Below are positions 44,173 through 52,983 of a DNA stretch of 64,000 nucleotides, in pieces. The stretch covers positions 806,001 to 870,000 of the forward strand of contig NZ_CP047355.1 of NCBI RefSeq assembly GCF_030408815.1, given 5' to 3'. The translations under genes and the position numbers were made by a program. The notes beneath the pieces were generated by a model, which saw only the letters and a program-made list of their open reading frames with translations, was not told the origin of the DNA and ran no database searches. Source of the DNA: Corynebacterium freiburgense. GTDB lineage: Bacteria > Actinomycetota > Actinomycetes > Mycobacteriales > Mycobacteriaceae. The number at the start of each line of letters is the position of its first letter. Positions within the stretch are counted from its first letter, which is position 1.

Positions 44173-44846
44173 TCGAATGTTCGCAAGTGCAGGCGGCTTT
44201 GTCTGCGCGGTGCGACGGTGAACAAACCGGCGTACCAGACGATATTGTGGATGCCCATGTGTCTGGCTGCGCCGAATGTCAAGCTTATGCGGAGAAAATC
44301 GAGCTTCTTTGCGGTGCATTGCGCTTTGGTTCGGGCGGTCGGGTCGCGGACGTCGGTACGCCGCCGGATCTCTCCGAAGCTATCCTCGCTGGAATCGAAC
44401 CCCAACGCCGACATATTGCAACTACGCACGCGGTAGGCCTTGCGTTTTCCCGGGTAGGTTTGAGTATTTTGGGGTGCGCTTATATCGGGTGGGCGATTAT
44501 TCTTCTTGGTCAAACCAGCCACCTTGCCGCCGAAGATGAACAAGCAGCCAGTCTCCTTGTAGATGCTGCTGCAGTTAGGCTCGCACTGGCTTTTGGGCTC
44601 TTTTTTGCCACGTGGCGGCCCTCCGCTACCTCGGGGCTTCTGCCGGTCTACGGTGCCCTTTGGGCGTTCTCATTTGGCTTTGCGACTCGCGAAGTTGTCC
44701 TTGGGTTTGCTAGCACACAAGACATTCTTGGGTTATTCCTCCTTTTTATTAGTGTTCTTTTGATGCTTTCCACCTGGCTTCATTGCATTGGTTTCGCCAC
44801 AATTAGCCGCGCCTGGAAAACTGTGACTGCCCAACCCACTGCGTGA
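44169..44846 (+). CDS. Membrane protein with N-terminal anti-sigma-like zinc finger
   Basis: A 225-residue protein. The first 45 residues carry a zf-HC2-type motif: C4, then HVSGCAEC, preceded by LSARCDGEQ, the pattern of ZAS anti-sigma factors. After a linker come about five or six hydrophobic segments (from about residue 95 to 215). Anti-sigma factors usually have one membrane span, so this resembles the actinobacterial zinc-finger plus polytopic group with unknown target. GTG start overlaps doxX (GTGA). No sigma factor gene lies nearby. Confidence 0.72.
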   Translation: MIECSQVQAALSARCDGEQTGVPDDIVDAHVSGCAECQAYAEKIELLCGALRFGSGGRVADVGTPPDLSEAILAGIEPQRRHIATTHAVGLAFSRVGLSILGCAYIGWAIILLGQTSHLAAEDEQAASLLVDAAAVRLALAFGLFFATWRPSATSGLLPVYGALWAFSFGFATREVVLGFASTQDILGLFLLFISVLLMLSTWLHCIGFATISRAWKTVTAQPTA

Positions 44847-44875
44847 ACTTCGTCGTGAGCTTTCGTCGCGGGGAT

Positions 44876-44939
44876 GTTCAGGCACGGAGGTGTTCAGGCA
44901 CGGAGGCGTTCAGGCACGGAGGCGTTCAGGCACGGCTGA
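44876..44939 (+). repeat. 16-bp tandem repeat, four copies
   Basis: GTTCAGGCACGGAGGY begins at 44876, 44892, 44908 and 44924. The last unit changes to GGCTGACCTGGG, which is the motif that precedes the first 47-bp dyad unit. The array starts 30 bp past the stop of the zinc-finger gene. Confidence 0.93.
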
Positions 44940-44949
44940 CCTGGGCAAA

Positions 44950-45080
44950 CGATACAAAAAGGGCAACTTTTTAAAAAACCCCTCCATTTTGTACCATCGG
45001 CCGAACTTTCACCTGGGCCTTTCGAGCGTCGAATGATACAAAAAGGGCAACTTTTAAAGAAACCCCTCCATTTTGTACCA
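44950..45080 (+). repeat. Two 47-bp dyad units, family B
   Basis: Units at 44950-44996 and 45034-45080 share the left arm YGATACAAAAAGGGCAAC and a right arm ending CCCCTCCATTTTGTACCA. The spacer is 37 nt, so units start 84 bp apart. The left and right arms are different types (here called x and y). GACCTGGGC lies just before the first unit and CACCTGGGC in the spacer. Confidence 0.9.
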
Positions 45081-45175
45081 GTATGATTTTATAGCAAGGG
45101 TGCTTGCCATATTTTTGCTTTTCGACGCCCCTACCATGCAGGATGTGCAAGACCGTTGGGGCTTGGCTGGACTCA

Positions 45176-46075
45176 CTAAAACTCGGGCTCTTGGAGCCGG
45201 AAAACGATGTCGTTATACGCGCGACCTGAAAATACATCGGCAGCCGTATAGCTTAAAATGTGGTATCCGTTATTGGTCAAAGCGTAATGGCGTTCGATTT
45301 CTTGCTGGAAATTAATGGTTTGTTCTTTGTGTGTCCTGCCAAATTTACTGGTACCTGATATCTCTACAAGGTAGCGGGTGTTTCGGATCCGAAAGTCTGC
45401 GCGACGGATTGTATGCATTCGATCTACTGCGGGTTCTTGTGGAACGAGTGTAAAGTGCCCGTATTTGTGAGATTGGGCGAATAAGTAAGCTTCCGGTGGG
45501 GATTCCACGATTGGGTCAACTTTTTCCAATATGTCTTCAATCGTGGTGTCTATCTTTAGTGATGGCGTCAGTGAATTTCGAATATCTGTTTTAGTGCATG
45601 CTTGATTGCGGATCGCCCAGGTAGCTGCCATAAAGCACGTTTCGTAGGAGTGGTATCTGGCTACGTCAATGATTGTTCGGGGAATTGTGGTTGCGCTAAT
45701 ATGTTGGCCGATACATATATGGCTGTGTGGCAAGTATCCTCGCAGCCGTTGACCATAGTTAAATTGCCTGGCTGGGATATCTTTTTGCGTGTAGAACTCT
45801 ACGGGCTGCCTAGGGGTGATATTAGTCCACATTCCCCATTGGTTTGCTGCCGATATGCCAGCGATAATGCGCGTTCGATTTGCTCCAACTGCTAGGGCTC
45901 GCAGTTTGTGTTGTTCCCAGTGGGGAAGAGGCTCAAATGTTTTGGTCGGTGTGACTATTCCGGGGGCGAGAACGGTGTAGATCCCGCGCTGGATTCCTCG
46001 GTAGAGTTTTGTGCGAGCAGCGCCGCGATAGTTTTTGATTTCTAGGATGTCATTCCTGGTCAGTGGTGTTTTCAT
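45176..46075 (-). CDS. AbiEi-like winged-helix protein with endonuclease-like C-terminal domain
   Basis: A 299-residue protein. The N-terminus (LTRNDILEIKNYRGAARTKLYRGIQRGIYTVLAPGIV) is the winged-helix of AbiEi-type antitoxins. The C-terminus (RRADFRIRNTRYLVEISGTSK… FQQEIERHYALTNNGYHILSYTAADVF) looks like a Vsr/DUF559 nuclease fold with a conserved Glu. The family is frequent in actinobacteria as a single gene. No AbiEii-type toxin gene lies next to it, so the antitoxin label is only formal. I chose the ATG after GGGGGG at 46075. Confidence 0.7.
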   Translation of the reverse strand: MKTPLTRNDILEIKNYRGAARTKLYRGIQRGIYTVLAPGIVTPTKTFEPLPHWEQHKLRALAVGANRTRIIAGISAANQWGMWTNITPRQPVEFYTQKDIPARQFNYGQRLRGYLPHSHICIGQHISATTIPRTIIDVARYHSYETCFMAATWAIRNQACTKTDIRNSLTPSLKIDTTIEDILEKVDPIVESPPEAYLFAQSHKYGHFTLVPQEPAVDRMHTIRRADFRIRNTRYLVEISGTSKFGRTHKEQTINFQQEIERHYALTNNGYHILSYTAADVFSGRAYNDIVFRLQEPEF

Positions 46076-46151
46076 ATTTCCCCCCAGAGTTATTTTGTTC
46101 ATGTATCAGCCAAAGTAGCATGTATGCCTGAACGTGGACAATAGGGGGAGT

Positions 46152-46757
46152 TTATTGTCGCCAGTCGCCGAGGGCTCCTTGGAGTGCGCCAAGAGTGGCG
46201 TCGATAAGTGCGTGTTTGTGGTCCTTTTGGCGCCCAGCTTCCAACCATGCGTAGGTGGCGGCTTGAAGGAAGCCAAGGTACCCGTGAAGGGCGGCTTCAT
46301 CGCGGTACCAGTGAATACCGCCGATAAGCTCGGCTATTGTTGTCACTTCTTGTTGGTGGTAGTGCATTCGGGTTTGTGTGGCAAGTGCTGGCTCGGCGCC
46401 CGGACTTACAAATATTTTCGCCCATTCGATTGGCAGTTCAGCCACAAGATCAATATAAACAAGCAGCATTATTCGAACACGTTCTCGTGCGCTTTGTTGG
46501 GGGTCATCTGCTTGTTGTTGGCGCCGGAGGAGCTCGGCAAATGTGCTATCTAGCGTAGCTGTATATAGTTCGGCTTTGGTGCCAAAGTATTTATGGACGA
46601 GCGCCACGGAGGCTTCTGCATCGGAAGCGATTTGGGCAATTGATGTTTGCTCGTAGGGTGACTGGCTAAACCGCTCCATTGCGCATTTCATAATGGTGGC
46701 TTTGCGGGTTTCGGGGTTAAGGCGGCGGCGGCCGTGAGGGGTTGTCTCGCATGGCAT
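46152..46757 (-). CDS. TetR-family regulator divergent from the amylase gene
   Basis: A 201-residue TetR protein: RRRLNPETRKATIMKCAMERFSQSPYEQTSIAQIASDAEASVALVHKYFGTKAELYTA is the DNA-binding part. I chose ATG 46757; a longer open frame reaches 46874 but would cross the divergent promoter. A 41-bp dyad sits between this start and that of the amylase gene. It probably represses itself and perhaps the amylase. Confidence 0.87.
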   Translation of the reverse strand: MPCETTPHGRRRLNPETRKATIMKCAMERFSQSPYEQTSIAQIASDAEASVALVHKYFGTKAELYTATLDSTFAELLRRQQQADDPQQSARERVRIMLLVYIDLVAELPIEWAKIFVSPGAEPALATQTRMHYHQQEVTTIAELIGGIHWYRDEAALHGYLGFLQAATYAWLEAGRQKDHKHALIDATLGALQGALGDWRQ

Positions 46758-46776
46758 ATTGACAGAATAGTGGGTT

Positions 46777-46817
46777 AGTGAGTTAGAGTCATTAATAGTT
46801 AGTGACTCAGACTCACT
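46777..46817. promoter_or_regulatory. 41-bp dyad operator between tetR and the amylase gene
   Basis: AGTGAGT-TAG-AGTCA (46777-46791) mirrors TGACT-CAG-ACTCACT (46803-46817), 13 of 15 bp symmetric around 46797. Each arm itself repeats AGTSA, so it could hold two TetR dimers. It lies 20 bp from the tetR start and 40 bp from the amylase start. Confidence 0.7.
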
Positions 46818-46856
46818 AGCGGAAAGATACTCCCGAAACACCACTAAGGAAACACA

Positions 46857-48035
46857 ATGTATCTTTGCTGGCATCTCTATCCATTAGGTTTTATTGACGC
46901 AGAAATTCGCCCAGCTCAAAGTACGCGTCCCGCCCCTAATGATCCATCGAAAAACTTTTTTGAATACCTGGAGGGTTGGTTGGATTATGCGGCAAATATG
47001 CATATAAATACCATTCAGCTTGGTCCGATTTTTGCATCGAAAACCCATGGGTATGACACTATTGATCATTTTGAGATCGATCCACGTTTAGGCACCTTGG
47101 CGGATTTTGAACGGTTTATTCGGGCTGCGCGCTCGCGGGGACTGGGCGTCGTTTTGGATGGAGTGTTTAACCATGTGGCTGCTGAACATGAATTAGCGCG
47201 GCGTGGGTTGCTTTCCGGCTCGGTGTTTGAGGGGCACAAGGATTTGCTTGAGTTAGACCATACAAATTCAGAAGTATGCGAATACATTAGCGAAGTTTTG
47301 AGTTTTTGGTTGGATAAAGGGATATCTGGTTGGCGTCTAGACGCCGCCTATGCCATGGCCCCACAGACCTGGGCACGGGTGCTACCACCAGTGCGTGCAA
47401 ACCACCCATCGGCGTGGTTTGTTGGCGAAATGATTCACGGTGATTACAACGCCTATGTATCTGAATCTGGCCTTGATGCTGTGACCCAATACGAGCTTTG
47501 GAAGGCCATCTGGAGTTCTATCCGTGACCGGAATTTCTTTGAATTGGATTGGTGCTTACAGCGCAATAATGACCTTGTATTTTCCCCAATGACTTTTGTG
47601 GGAAATCATGATGTTACTCGGATTGCTTCGCAAATTGGTGATGCGGGTGCGGCTTTGGCCTTATGTATTGTAGCCACTGTTTCCGGTAACCCAAGTATCT
47701 ATTATGGCGATGAACAGGCTTTTCGCGGAGTAAAAGAAGAGCGTATCGGTGGGGATGATGCAGTGCGCCCAGTGTTCCCGCAATATCCGGAGGGCCTTGC
47801 AGCAGAAGGCTGGTGGATGTATGAACTGCATCAACATTGCTTAGAGTTTCGGGCGCAGCGTCCATGGTTGGAATTTGCGAAAACTCAACAAGTGCACCTG
47901 ACCAATACTGAATATATTTACGAGGTCATTGGTCCCCAAGGGGAACGCCTTGAAGTGCGCTTGTATCTTGATACCGCCTCAGCGCAAGTTTTTGAACAAG
48001 GTGAGGAGGTTTTAAGTATCCATGCTCCGCAATAA
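46857..48035 (+). CDS. Alpha-amylase family (GH13) glycosidase
   Basis: A 392-residue cytoplasmic GH13 enzyme, no signal peptide. The conserved regions are VVLDGVFNHV (region I), GWRLDAAYAM with nucleophile D162 (II), WFVGEMIHG with acid/base E191 (III) and FVGNHDVTR with D252 (IV). It is shorter than most amylases, and starts right in the barrel (MYLCWHLYPLGF). Typical substrates are short alpha-glucans, trehalose or sucrose-type sugars. A divergent TetR suggests inducible expression. Confidence 0.88.
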   Translation: MYLCWHLYPLGFIDAEIRPAQSTRPAPNDPSKNFFEYLEGWLDYAANMHINTIQLGPIFASKTHGYDTIDHFEIDPRLGTLADFERFIRAARSRGLGVVLDGVFNHVAAEHELARRGLLSGSVFEGHKDLLELDHTNSEVCEYISEVLSFWLDKGISGWRLDAAYAMAPQTWARVLPPVRANHPSAWFVGEMIHGDYNAYVSESGLDAVTQYELWKAIWSSIRDRNFFELDWCLQRNNDLVFSPMTFVGNHDVTRIASQIGDAGAALALCIVATVSGNPSIYYGDEQAFRGVKEERIGGDDAVRPVFPQYPEGLAAEGWWMYELHQHCLEFRAQRPWLEFAKTQQVHLTNTEYIYEVIGPQGERLEVRLYLDTASAQVFEQGEEVLSIHAPQ

Positions 48036-48068
48036 CAACTAGTTGCACGAATCAGTATTGTTATTGCG

Positions 48069-49607
48069 TTATCTCCAGCTTGGCAGCCACATGAGTTGGT
48101 CGTACCAGGCATTGGGGATTTGGAAGCCGTAGAGAATGGGGGAGAAGTAAATGAATTGGCCAACGATGAGTGCCGCATATGCGGCGGCGGCCCATTTGCC
48201 TTTGGGACCACTGCGGGCTGCGAGTCCCAATGCCCAGGCAAGTAACACGATAGTAAATGGTGCAAGGGCTACCGCATAGAAGAAGTACATTTGGCGGTCG
48301 TAGGCGAGTACCCATGGGACAAACCCTGCTAGAAAGGCGATGATTGGTATGCTCATGAGCCGTTCACGGTGAATAAAAAATCGCCAGGTTGCCCAGCACA
48401 ATAGTGGCACAGTAAGCCACCAGATTGCGGGTGTGCCAAATAGATATATGGCGGTTCGACATTCGGTGTCGCCACAGGGGGTGTCGGTGGCGGATAGATA
48501 AAGCACGGGGCGGCTTGCCACCAGCCATGACCATGGTTTTGATTCCCATGGGTGGTTATTGCCACTGGATGTGGTGAGTGAGGCGTGGAATGTGAGTACA
48601 GATTGGTGGTAATGAATCCAACCGGCGAGTGCTTCAGGCAGCAACATAAGTGGCGAGTCTTCCGGTATGGTTCCGTCGCTGGCGGCATGTCGGTATACGC
48701 CGGTTTCGGAGGCAAACCAGGCGCGCCAACTCCATATATAAAGGGCGATTGGCAGTAAGACGATTGATGCAAATGCCGGGAAGGCATCGAATGTAAGAGT
48801 ATTGGCTAGGCCTTTGCGTTGGTGTTGGCGCCGCAGCATCCAGTCAAGTGCCACGCATAGAACACCGAAAAAGGCCATGTAGTAGAGCCCGGACCACTTT
48901 ACAGAGAGCGCACATCCAAGGCTTATGCCCATGGCGAACCGCCACCACCGCCACCCGAATTTGAATTTTTCAGTGGGGGTGTGGGGCTGCCATGCTTCGA
49001 TGTGATGTTTCATTTGTTGGTGGTCACGGACCAAGCAATATGTTGCCGCAACAATAAAGAAGACTTGGAAAATATCCAGCATGCCGAATCGTGATGAAAC
49101 CAGCAGCACACCATCACAGGTTGCAATAATCCCAGCAAGCAGCCCAATAGTGGAGGAATGTGTAAGGCGCTTTGCCAGTCCCATAATGAGCAGTACAGTA
49201 AGGGTGCCAAAAAGTGCTGTCATGACCCGCCAGCCAAGAGGGGTGTATCCGAAAATAAATTCCCCTATAGCAATAAGCTGTTTTGCCAGTGGTGGGTGGA
49301 CAACCAGTCCGAAGCCAGGGTTTGATTCGATGCCGCCAGTAATTGGATCGGTGGCGGTTACTACCATGTCCCATGCTTGTGGCACATAGTGCTTTTCATC
49401 GAAAACAGGGGTATTGCTGCTGGTTGCTTGCCCAAGTCCGATAAAACGTGTGGCAAATGCGAGGACCCCTACAATCAGCGAGGCGAGAAGCTCGTTATAT
49501 GCTTGCTTCCGCTTGCGGCGAGTTCGGGGTGCACTGCGGGCGCGGCGGGTGCGTTGCTGGCTGTCAATCACTCTGTTGATTGTAGGGTGTGGTGCATGAA
49601 CACTCAT
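48069..49607 (-). CDS. pmt: Dolichyl-phosphate-mannose–protein mannosyltransferase
   Basis: A GT39 enzyme of 512 residues that O-mannosylates exported proteins using polyprenyl-phosphomannose. It has about eleven membrane segments. The first loop has TPVFDEKHYVPQAWDM with the catalytic Asp-Glu pair, and GFGLVVHPPLAKQLIA; later SVKWSGLYYMAFF and the C-terminal four-helix part match. Order with divergent rsmI mirrors Rv1002c|Rv1003. I chose ATG 49607; it lies 12 bp inside the rsmI coding region on the other strand. GTG 49571 is a possible shorter start. Confidence 0.92.
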   Translation of the reverse strand: MSVHAPHPTINRVIDSQQRTRRARSAPRTRRKRKQAYNELLASLIVGVLAFATRFIGLGQATSSNTPVFDEKHYVPQAWDMVVTATDPITGGIESNPGFGLVVHPPLAKQLIAIGEFIFGYTPLGWRVMTALFGTLTVLLIMGLAKRLTHSSTIGLLAGIIATCDGVLLVSSRFGMLDIFQVFFIVAATYCLVRDHQQMKHHIEAWQPHTPTEKFKFGWRWWRFAMGISLGCALSVKWSGLYYMAFFGVLCVALDWMLRRQHQRKGLANTLTFDAFPAFASIVLLPIALYIWSWRAWFASETGVYRHAASDGTIPEDSPLMLLPEALAGWIHYHQSVLTFHASLTTSSGNNHPWESKPWSWLVASRPVLYLSATDTPCGDTECRTAIYLFGTPAIWWLTVPLLCWATWRFFIHRERLMSIPIIAFLAGFVPWVLAYDRQMYFFYAVALAPFTIVLLAWALGLAARSGPKGKWAAAAYAALIVGQFIYFSPILYGFQIPNAWYDQLMWLPSWR

Positions 49608-50456
49608 CTTCAAACACACCTTGAGCCGCTTCCGCGGGGCATTATTATTGCCGCGACGCCCCTTGGAAATATTCACGATGCCTCGCCTCGCCTGCGTCAA
49701 GCTTTGGCGGAAGCGAACGTGATTGCGGCCGAGGATACGCGCCGAACGCGGAATTTGGCGTCGGCTTTGGGGGTGGAGATTACCGGCCGCGTTGTTTCAA
49801 ATTTTGACCACAATGAACAATCACGCATCACGCAGCTTCTGGAGGCAGCAACCTCCGGGACCGTCGTTATTGTTACTGATGCTGGCATGCCCAGCGTTTC
49901 CGACCCCGGTTTTGCGCTTATCGACGCCGCGCACGCACAGGGCGTGCCAGTTACGTGCTTCCCGGGCCCATCCGCCGTACCCACGGCGCTTGCGCTTTCC
50001 GGGTTACCTGTAGGCCGGTTTTGCTTTGAGGGGTTTGCACCCCGTAAAGATGGGGCGCGCCGCGGATGGTTGGAATCATTACGCTCCGAACAACGAGCCG
50101 TCTGTTTTTTCGAATCCCCACATAGGCTGGTCGATACTCTTGAACAGGCAGTAGAAATCTTGGGGCCCAATCGCCGAGCGGCCATTGCCCGTGAGCTCAC
50201 AAAAATGTTTGAAGAAGTTCGGCGAGGTTCGCTAGCAGAATTATTGGTATGGGCTCGTGATGGAGTAAAAGGCGAGATAACCGTTGTCCTTGAGGGGGCT
50301 ACCGGACCTGTAGTGGATATTGAGTCTCTTCTTTTTGAAGTAGCTGATCGAGTGGCTGCAGGGGAACGCTTAAAGGCTGTGTGCTCGGAGTTAGCGGCGC
50401 GACACGGAGTGAGCAAGAAGGAGCTATATGACGCGTATGTAGCCGCTCGATACTAA
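49596..50456 (+). CDS. rsmI: 16S rRNA (cytidine1402-2'-O)-methyltransferase
   Basis: RsmI methylates C1402 of 16S rRNA at the decoding centre. The 286 residues show IIIAATPLGNIHDASPRLRQAL, VIAAEDTRRTRNL, VIVTDAGMPSVSDPGFALIDAAH, the SAM loop TCFPGPSAVPTALALSGLP, and CFFESPHRLVDTL plus ARELTKMFEEVRRG. The ATG at 49596 has AGGGTG upstream. The open frame extends much further upstream, but that part runs through pmt on the other strand. Confidence 0.95.
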   Translation: MNTHLQTHLEPLPRGIIIAATPLGNIHDASPRLRQALAEANVIAAEDTRRTRNLASALGVEITGRVVSNFDHNEQSRITQLLEAATSGTVVIVTDAGMPSVSDPGFALIDAAHAQGVPVTCFPGPSAVPTALALSGLPVGRFCFEGFAPRKDGARRGWLESLRSEQRAVCFFESPHRLVDTLEQAVEILGPNRRAAIARELTKMFEEVRRGSLAELLVWARDGVKGEITVVLEGATGPVVDIESLLFEVADRVAAGERLKAVCSELAARHGVSKKELYDAYVAARY

Positions 50457-50516
50457 ATTGTTATAGTTTTGTGATCGTGTGATGCAAAAGGTGTAAATAT
50501 ACTGGCACCTTCTTGC

Positions 50517-50532
50517 GTTACGAATGGGTAAC
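50517..50532 (+). promoter_or_regulatory. GTTAC/GTAAC motif upstream of betP
   Basis: GTTACGAATGGGTAAC lies 74 bp upstream of the betP start. The pentamers match those in front of the M23 peptidase gene. In C. glutamicum both betP and certain wall peptidase genes answer to MtrAB, which makes this a candidate shared site. Confidence 0.35.
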
Positions 50533-50605
50533 ATCAACATGTTTTGGTGGCAGATATGAAGCGTGCAGCTTGAAATCTGCTGGTAGGGGCCTTCAAGCTG
50601 GAGGC

Positions 50606-52513
50606 ATGACTACCTCTGAAACAACCCATGTAGACGGGAGCCAAGCAGGCGCCGGGCCTGCCGCGGCGTCGACAAGCGAAATGTCGGCGACGCAGCAGCT
50701 CGCCGCGATGCTTGATAATCCCGTCACCCATCTTCCTGAAGAGCCAGAAGTGGTGCTTGAGGGTGAATCCAGCGAAGCCGGCATAAATTGGCTGGTGGTA
50801 ATACCCGCAATGGCTGTAGTAGCAGCTATTGTTGTTTGGGGTTTAAGCTGGCCAGAGGCGTTTTCGGAGTTTGCCTCGGGTGCGCTTGCCTTTATTGTGC
50901 AGAACTTTGGCTGGGCCTTTGTGCTGTTCGGCACCGTGTTCGTTTTTTACATTGTTGCAATCGCGGCCAGTAGATTCGGGCACATTAGATTAGGCAGAGA
51001 CGACGAAGCCCCAGAATTTTCCACCTTCTCCTGGATCGCAATGATGTTCGCGGCCGGGATGGGTATTGGTTTGATGTTTTACGGCACCACGGAACCCCTC
51101 ACGTTCTACCGCAATGGTGTGCCGGAGCACCAGCCCAATGAAGTTGGCATGGCATTTGCGTCTACACTCTTCCACTGGACGCTTCATCCATGGGCAATCT
51201 ATGCAATCGTCGGACTTTCCATTGCTTACTCCACCTTCCGAATTGGCCGAAAGCAGCTTTTAAGCTCCGCGTTTATTCCACTCATTGGGCCCCGTGCGGC
51301 CGATGGGATCACCGGCCGCTTTATCGACGCCTTCGCCGTCATTGCAACCGTATTCGGTACTGCCGCTTCACTTGGCTTGGGTGCACTTCAAATCGGTGCT
51401 GGTCTTGATCGCACAGGCTTAGTGAGCAATCCCTCCATCCGCACACTGGTTGTGATTGTAGGCATCCTGACCTTGGCTTTTATCTTTTCCGCCATGTCCG
51501 GAGTAGGTCGAGGAATTCAATATATCTCCAACGCCAATATGGTGCTTGCTGCAGTCTTGGCCATCTTTGTATTTGTTATGGGGCCTACAGTTGCATTGCT
51601 CAATATGGTGCCCACAGCGGTTGGCAACTACCTCCAAAACTTCTTTGAAATGGCAGCCCGTACCGCCGACTCAGCAGACGGTACCGCAGGGCCATGGCTC
51701 GCTAGCTGGACCATTTTCTACTGGGCCTGGTGGATTTCCTGGAGCCCATTCGTAGGCATGTTCCTTGCCCGTATTTCCCGTGGACGCACAATCCGTGAAT
51801 TCGTTGTAGGCGTTATGGTTGTACCCGCAGCTGTTTCAGTGGTTTGGTTTGCAATCTTTGGCGGTACTGCAATTCACCTCGAACAAGAAAATAAATCAAT
51901 CTGGGGTGAAGGCGATGCTAAACGACAACTCTTTGACCTGCTCTATTCCCTCCCCGGAGGCTGGATCGCAGCCATCGTTGCAATGATTCTGCTCGCAACA
52001 TTCTTTATCACCTCTGCAGACTCGGCAGCGACCGTTATGGGATCCATGAGCCAACACGGACGACTCGACGCCGACCGTTGGGTAGTAGCCGTCTGGGGTC
52101 TACTTACCGCAGCCATTGGCATTACCCTCCTTGTTTCTGGAGGAGGAGACTCACTAAGTAATCTCCAAAGCGTTACCATTATCGCAGCTAGCCCATTCCT
52201 ACTTGTCATTATTGGTCTCATGGTTGCGTTAGCGCGCGGGCTCTCCGACGACCCGCTCTACCTCGACCACAAATCCCAACAAAAGTGGGCCATGAAACTC
52301 GCTCGCGAACGACGTATCCATGCTGAGCACGAAGCACGCCGCAAAGCCGCTGCAGCCCGAAAAGCACGCCTCCACAACCATCAACCCCGCAGGAAAAAAC
52401 CAGGAGGGAAGGCAGCTGGGAAAGCAGCTCCAAAAACCGAAAGCCGGAATATCACCGAACACCCCACACCTAAAACAGTAGGAACCGGTGCTGGAGCCCA
52501 GAAGACAAAGTAA
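50606..52513 (+). CDS. betP: Glycine betaine transporter BetP (BCCT family)
   Basis: BetP imports glycine betaine with Na+ and senses osmotic stress by its C-terminal tail. The 635 residues match C. glutamicum BetP closely: acidic N-terminus ([11 protein letters not shown]), the Gly motif [44 protein letters not shown], the betaine Trp box [24 protein letters not shown] and [18 protein letters not shown]. Twelve membrane segments are seen. The basic C-terminal domain (about residues 550-635, rich in Arg/Lys) is longer than usual. I chose ATG 50606 (MTTSETTH) by similarity to BetP, not the upstream open frame. Confidence 0.9.
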   Translation: MTTSETTHVDGSQAGAGPAAASTSEMSATQQLAAMLDNPVTHLPEEPEVVLEGESSEAGINWLVVIPAMAVVAAIVVWGLSWPEAFSEFASGALAFIVQNFGWAFVLFGTVFVFYIVAIAASRFGHIRLGRDDEAPEFSTFSWIAMMFAAGMGIGLMFYGTTEPLTFYRNGVPEHQPNEVGMAFASTLFHWTLHPWAIYAIVGLSIAYSTFRIGRKQLLSSAFIPLIGPRAADGITGRFIDAFAVIATVFGTAASLGLGALQIGAGLDRTGLVSNPSIRTLVVIVGILTLAFIFSAMSGVGRGIQYISNANMVLAAVLAIFVFVMGPTVALLNMVPTAVGNYLQNFFEMAARTADSADGTAGPWLASWTIFYWAWWISWSPFVGMFLARISRGRTIREFVVGVMVVPAAVSVVWFAIFGGTAIHLEQENKSIWGEGDAKRQLFDLLYSLPGGWIAAIVAMILLATFFITSADSAATVMGSMSQHGRLDADRWVVAVWGLLTAAIGITLLVSGGGDSLSNLQSVTIIAASPFLLVIIGLMVALARGLSDDPLYLDHKSQQKWAMKLARERRIHAEHEARRKAAAARKARLHNHQPRRKKPGGKAAGKAAPKTESRNITEHPTPKTVGTGAGAQKTK

Positions 52514-52514
52514 C

Positions 52515-52559
52515 TGAGCTTGGAGGGCTTGAGCTTGAAGGGCTTGAGCTTGAAGGGTG
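52515..52559 (+). repeat. 15-bp tandem repeat, three copies, at the betP stop
   Basis: TGAGCTTGRAGGGCT occurs at 52515, 52530 and 52545. The first unit starts two bases after the betP stop codon. Confidence 0.92.
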
Positions 52560-52596
52560 CCTGTTGGCCGGAAGCACGTAGTGCCCTGAAAGTACT

Positions 52597-52636
52597 CCCC
52601 CTGGACTGATGCATGAGCATTAGTTTCAGGGGGTTT
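52597..52636 (+). terminator. Probable terminator of betP
   Basis: CCCCCTG (52597-52603) pairs with CAGGGGG (52627-52633) and the arms continue inwards with ACTGATGC/GCATTAGT, then TTT. It lies 84 bp past the stop, beyond the tandem repeat. Confidence 0.65.
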
Positions 52637-52750
52637 GAATTTGCCCGGTGGGAGATTGTTTTTGTTCGAGGTAGTCCGGGGTTGACGGTCTGGTGTCAGA
52701 GTGGGGGATGCTTTTGAAAGACGCCTCTGAAATGTGGTTACTCCAGCAGG

Positions 52751-52881
52751 TGATATAAAAAGGGCAACTTTTTCAAAAAGTTGCCCTTTTTGTATCATTG
52801 CCGTTTCTAAAACCCCAGGTCAGAAAAACCCAACTGGTACAAAATGGAAGGGTTTTTAAAAAACTTGCCCTTTTTGTATCA
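52751..52881 (+). repeat. Two 47-bp dyad units, family B, with rearranged arms
   Basis: The unit at 52751-52797 is a 23-bp near-perfect palindrome made of two x arms (TGATAYAAAAAGGGCAAC… and its mirror). The unit at 52835-52881 has a y arm first (TGGTACAAAATGGAAGGG) and an x arm mirrored. The 37-nt spacer contains CCCCAGGTC. Start-to-start distance is again 84 bp. Confidence 0.9.
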
Positions 52882-52983
52882 TCTGCCCAAAACGATCCTG
52901 TTCTTCCTGGCCAGTTGGACTAAAAAGCAGTGCCAAAGCTACCAAGGGTTACGTATTCAACCTAGGCAATGTCTAAGTCATCG

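Noticed and set aside
44950..45080. CRISPR-like repeat–spacer–repeat pattern (47-bp repeat, 37-nt spacer)
   Set aside because: Only two units per locus, units are dyads with exchangeable arms, the spacers share a motif, and no cas genes are present.
44971..45237. Open frame across the family B units
   Set aside because: It is a repeat translation that runs into the AbiEi-like gene in another frame.
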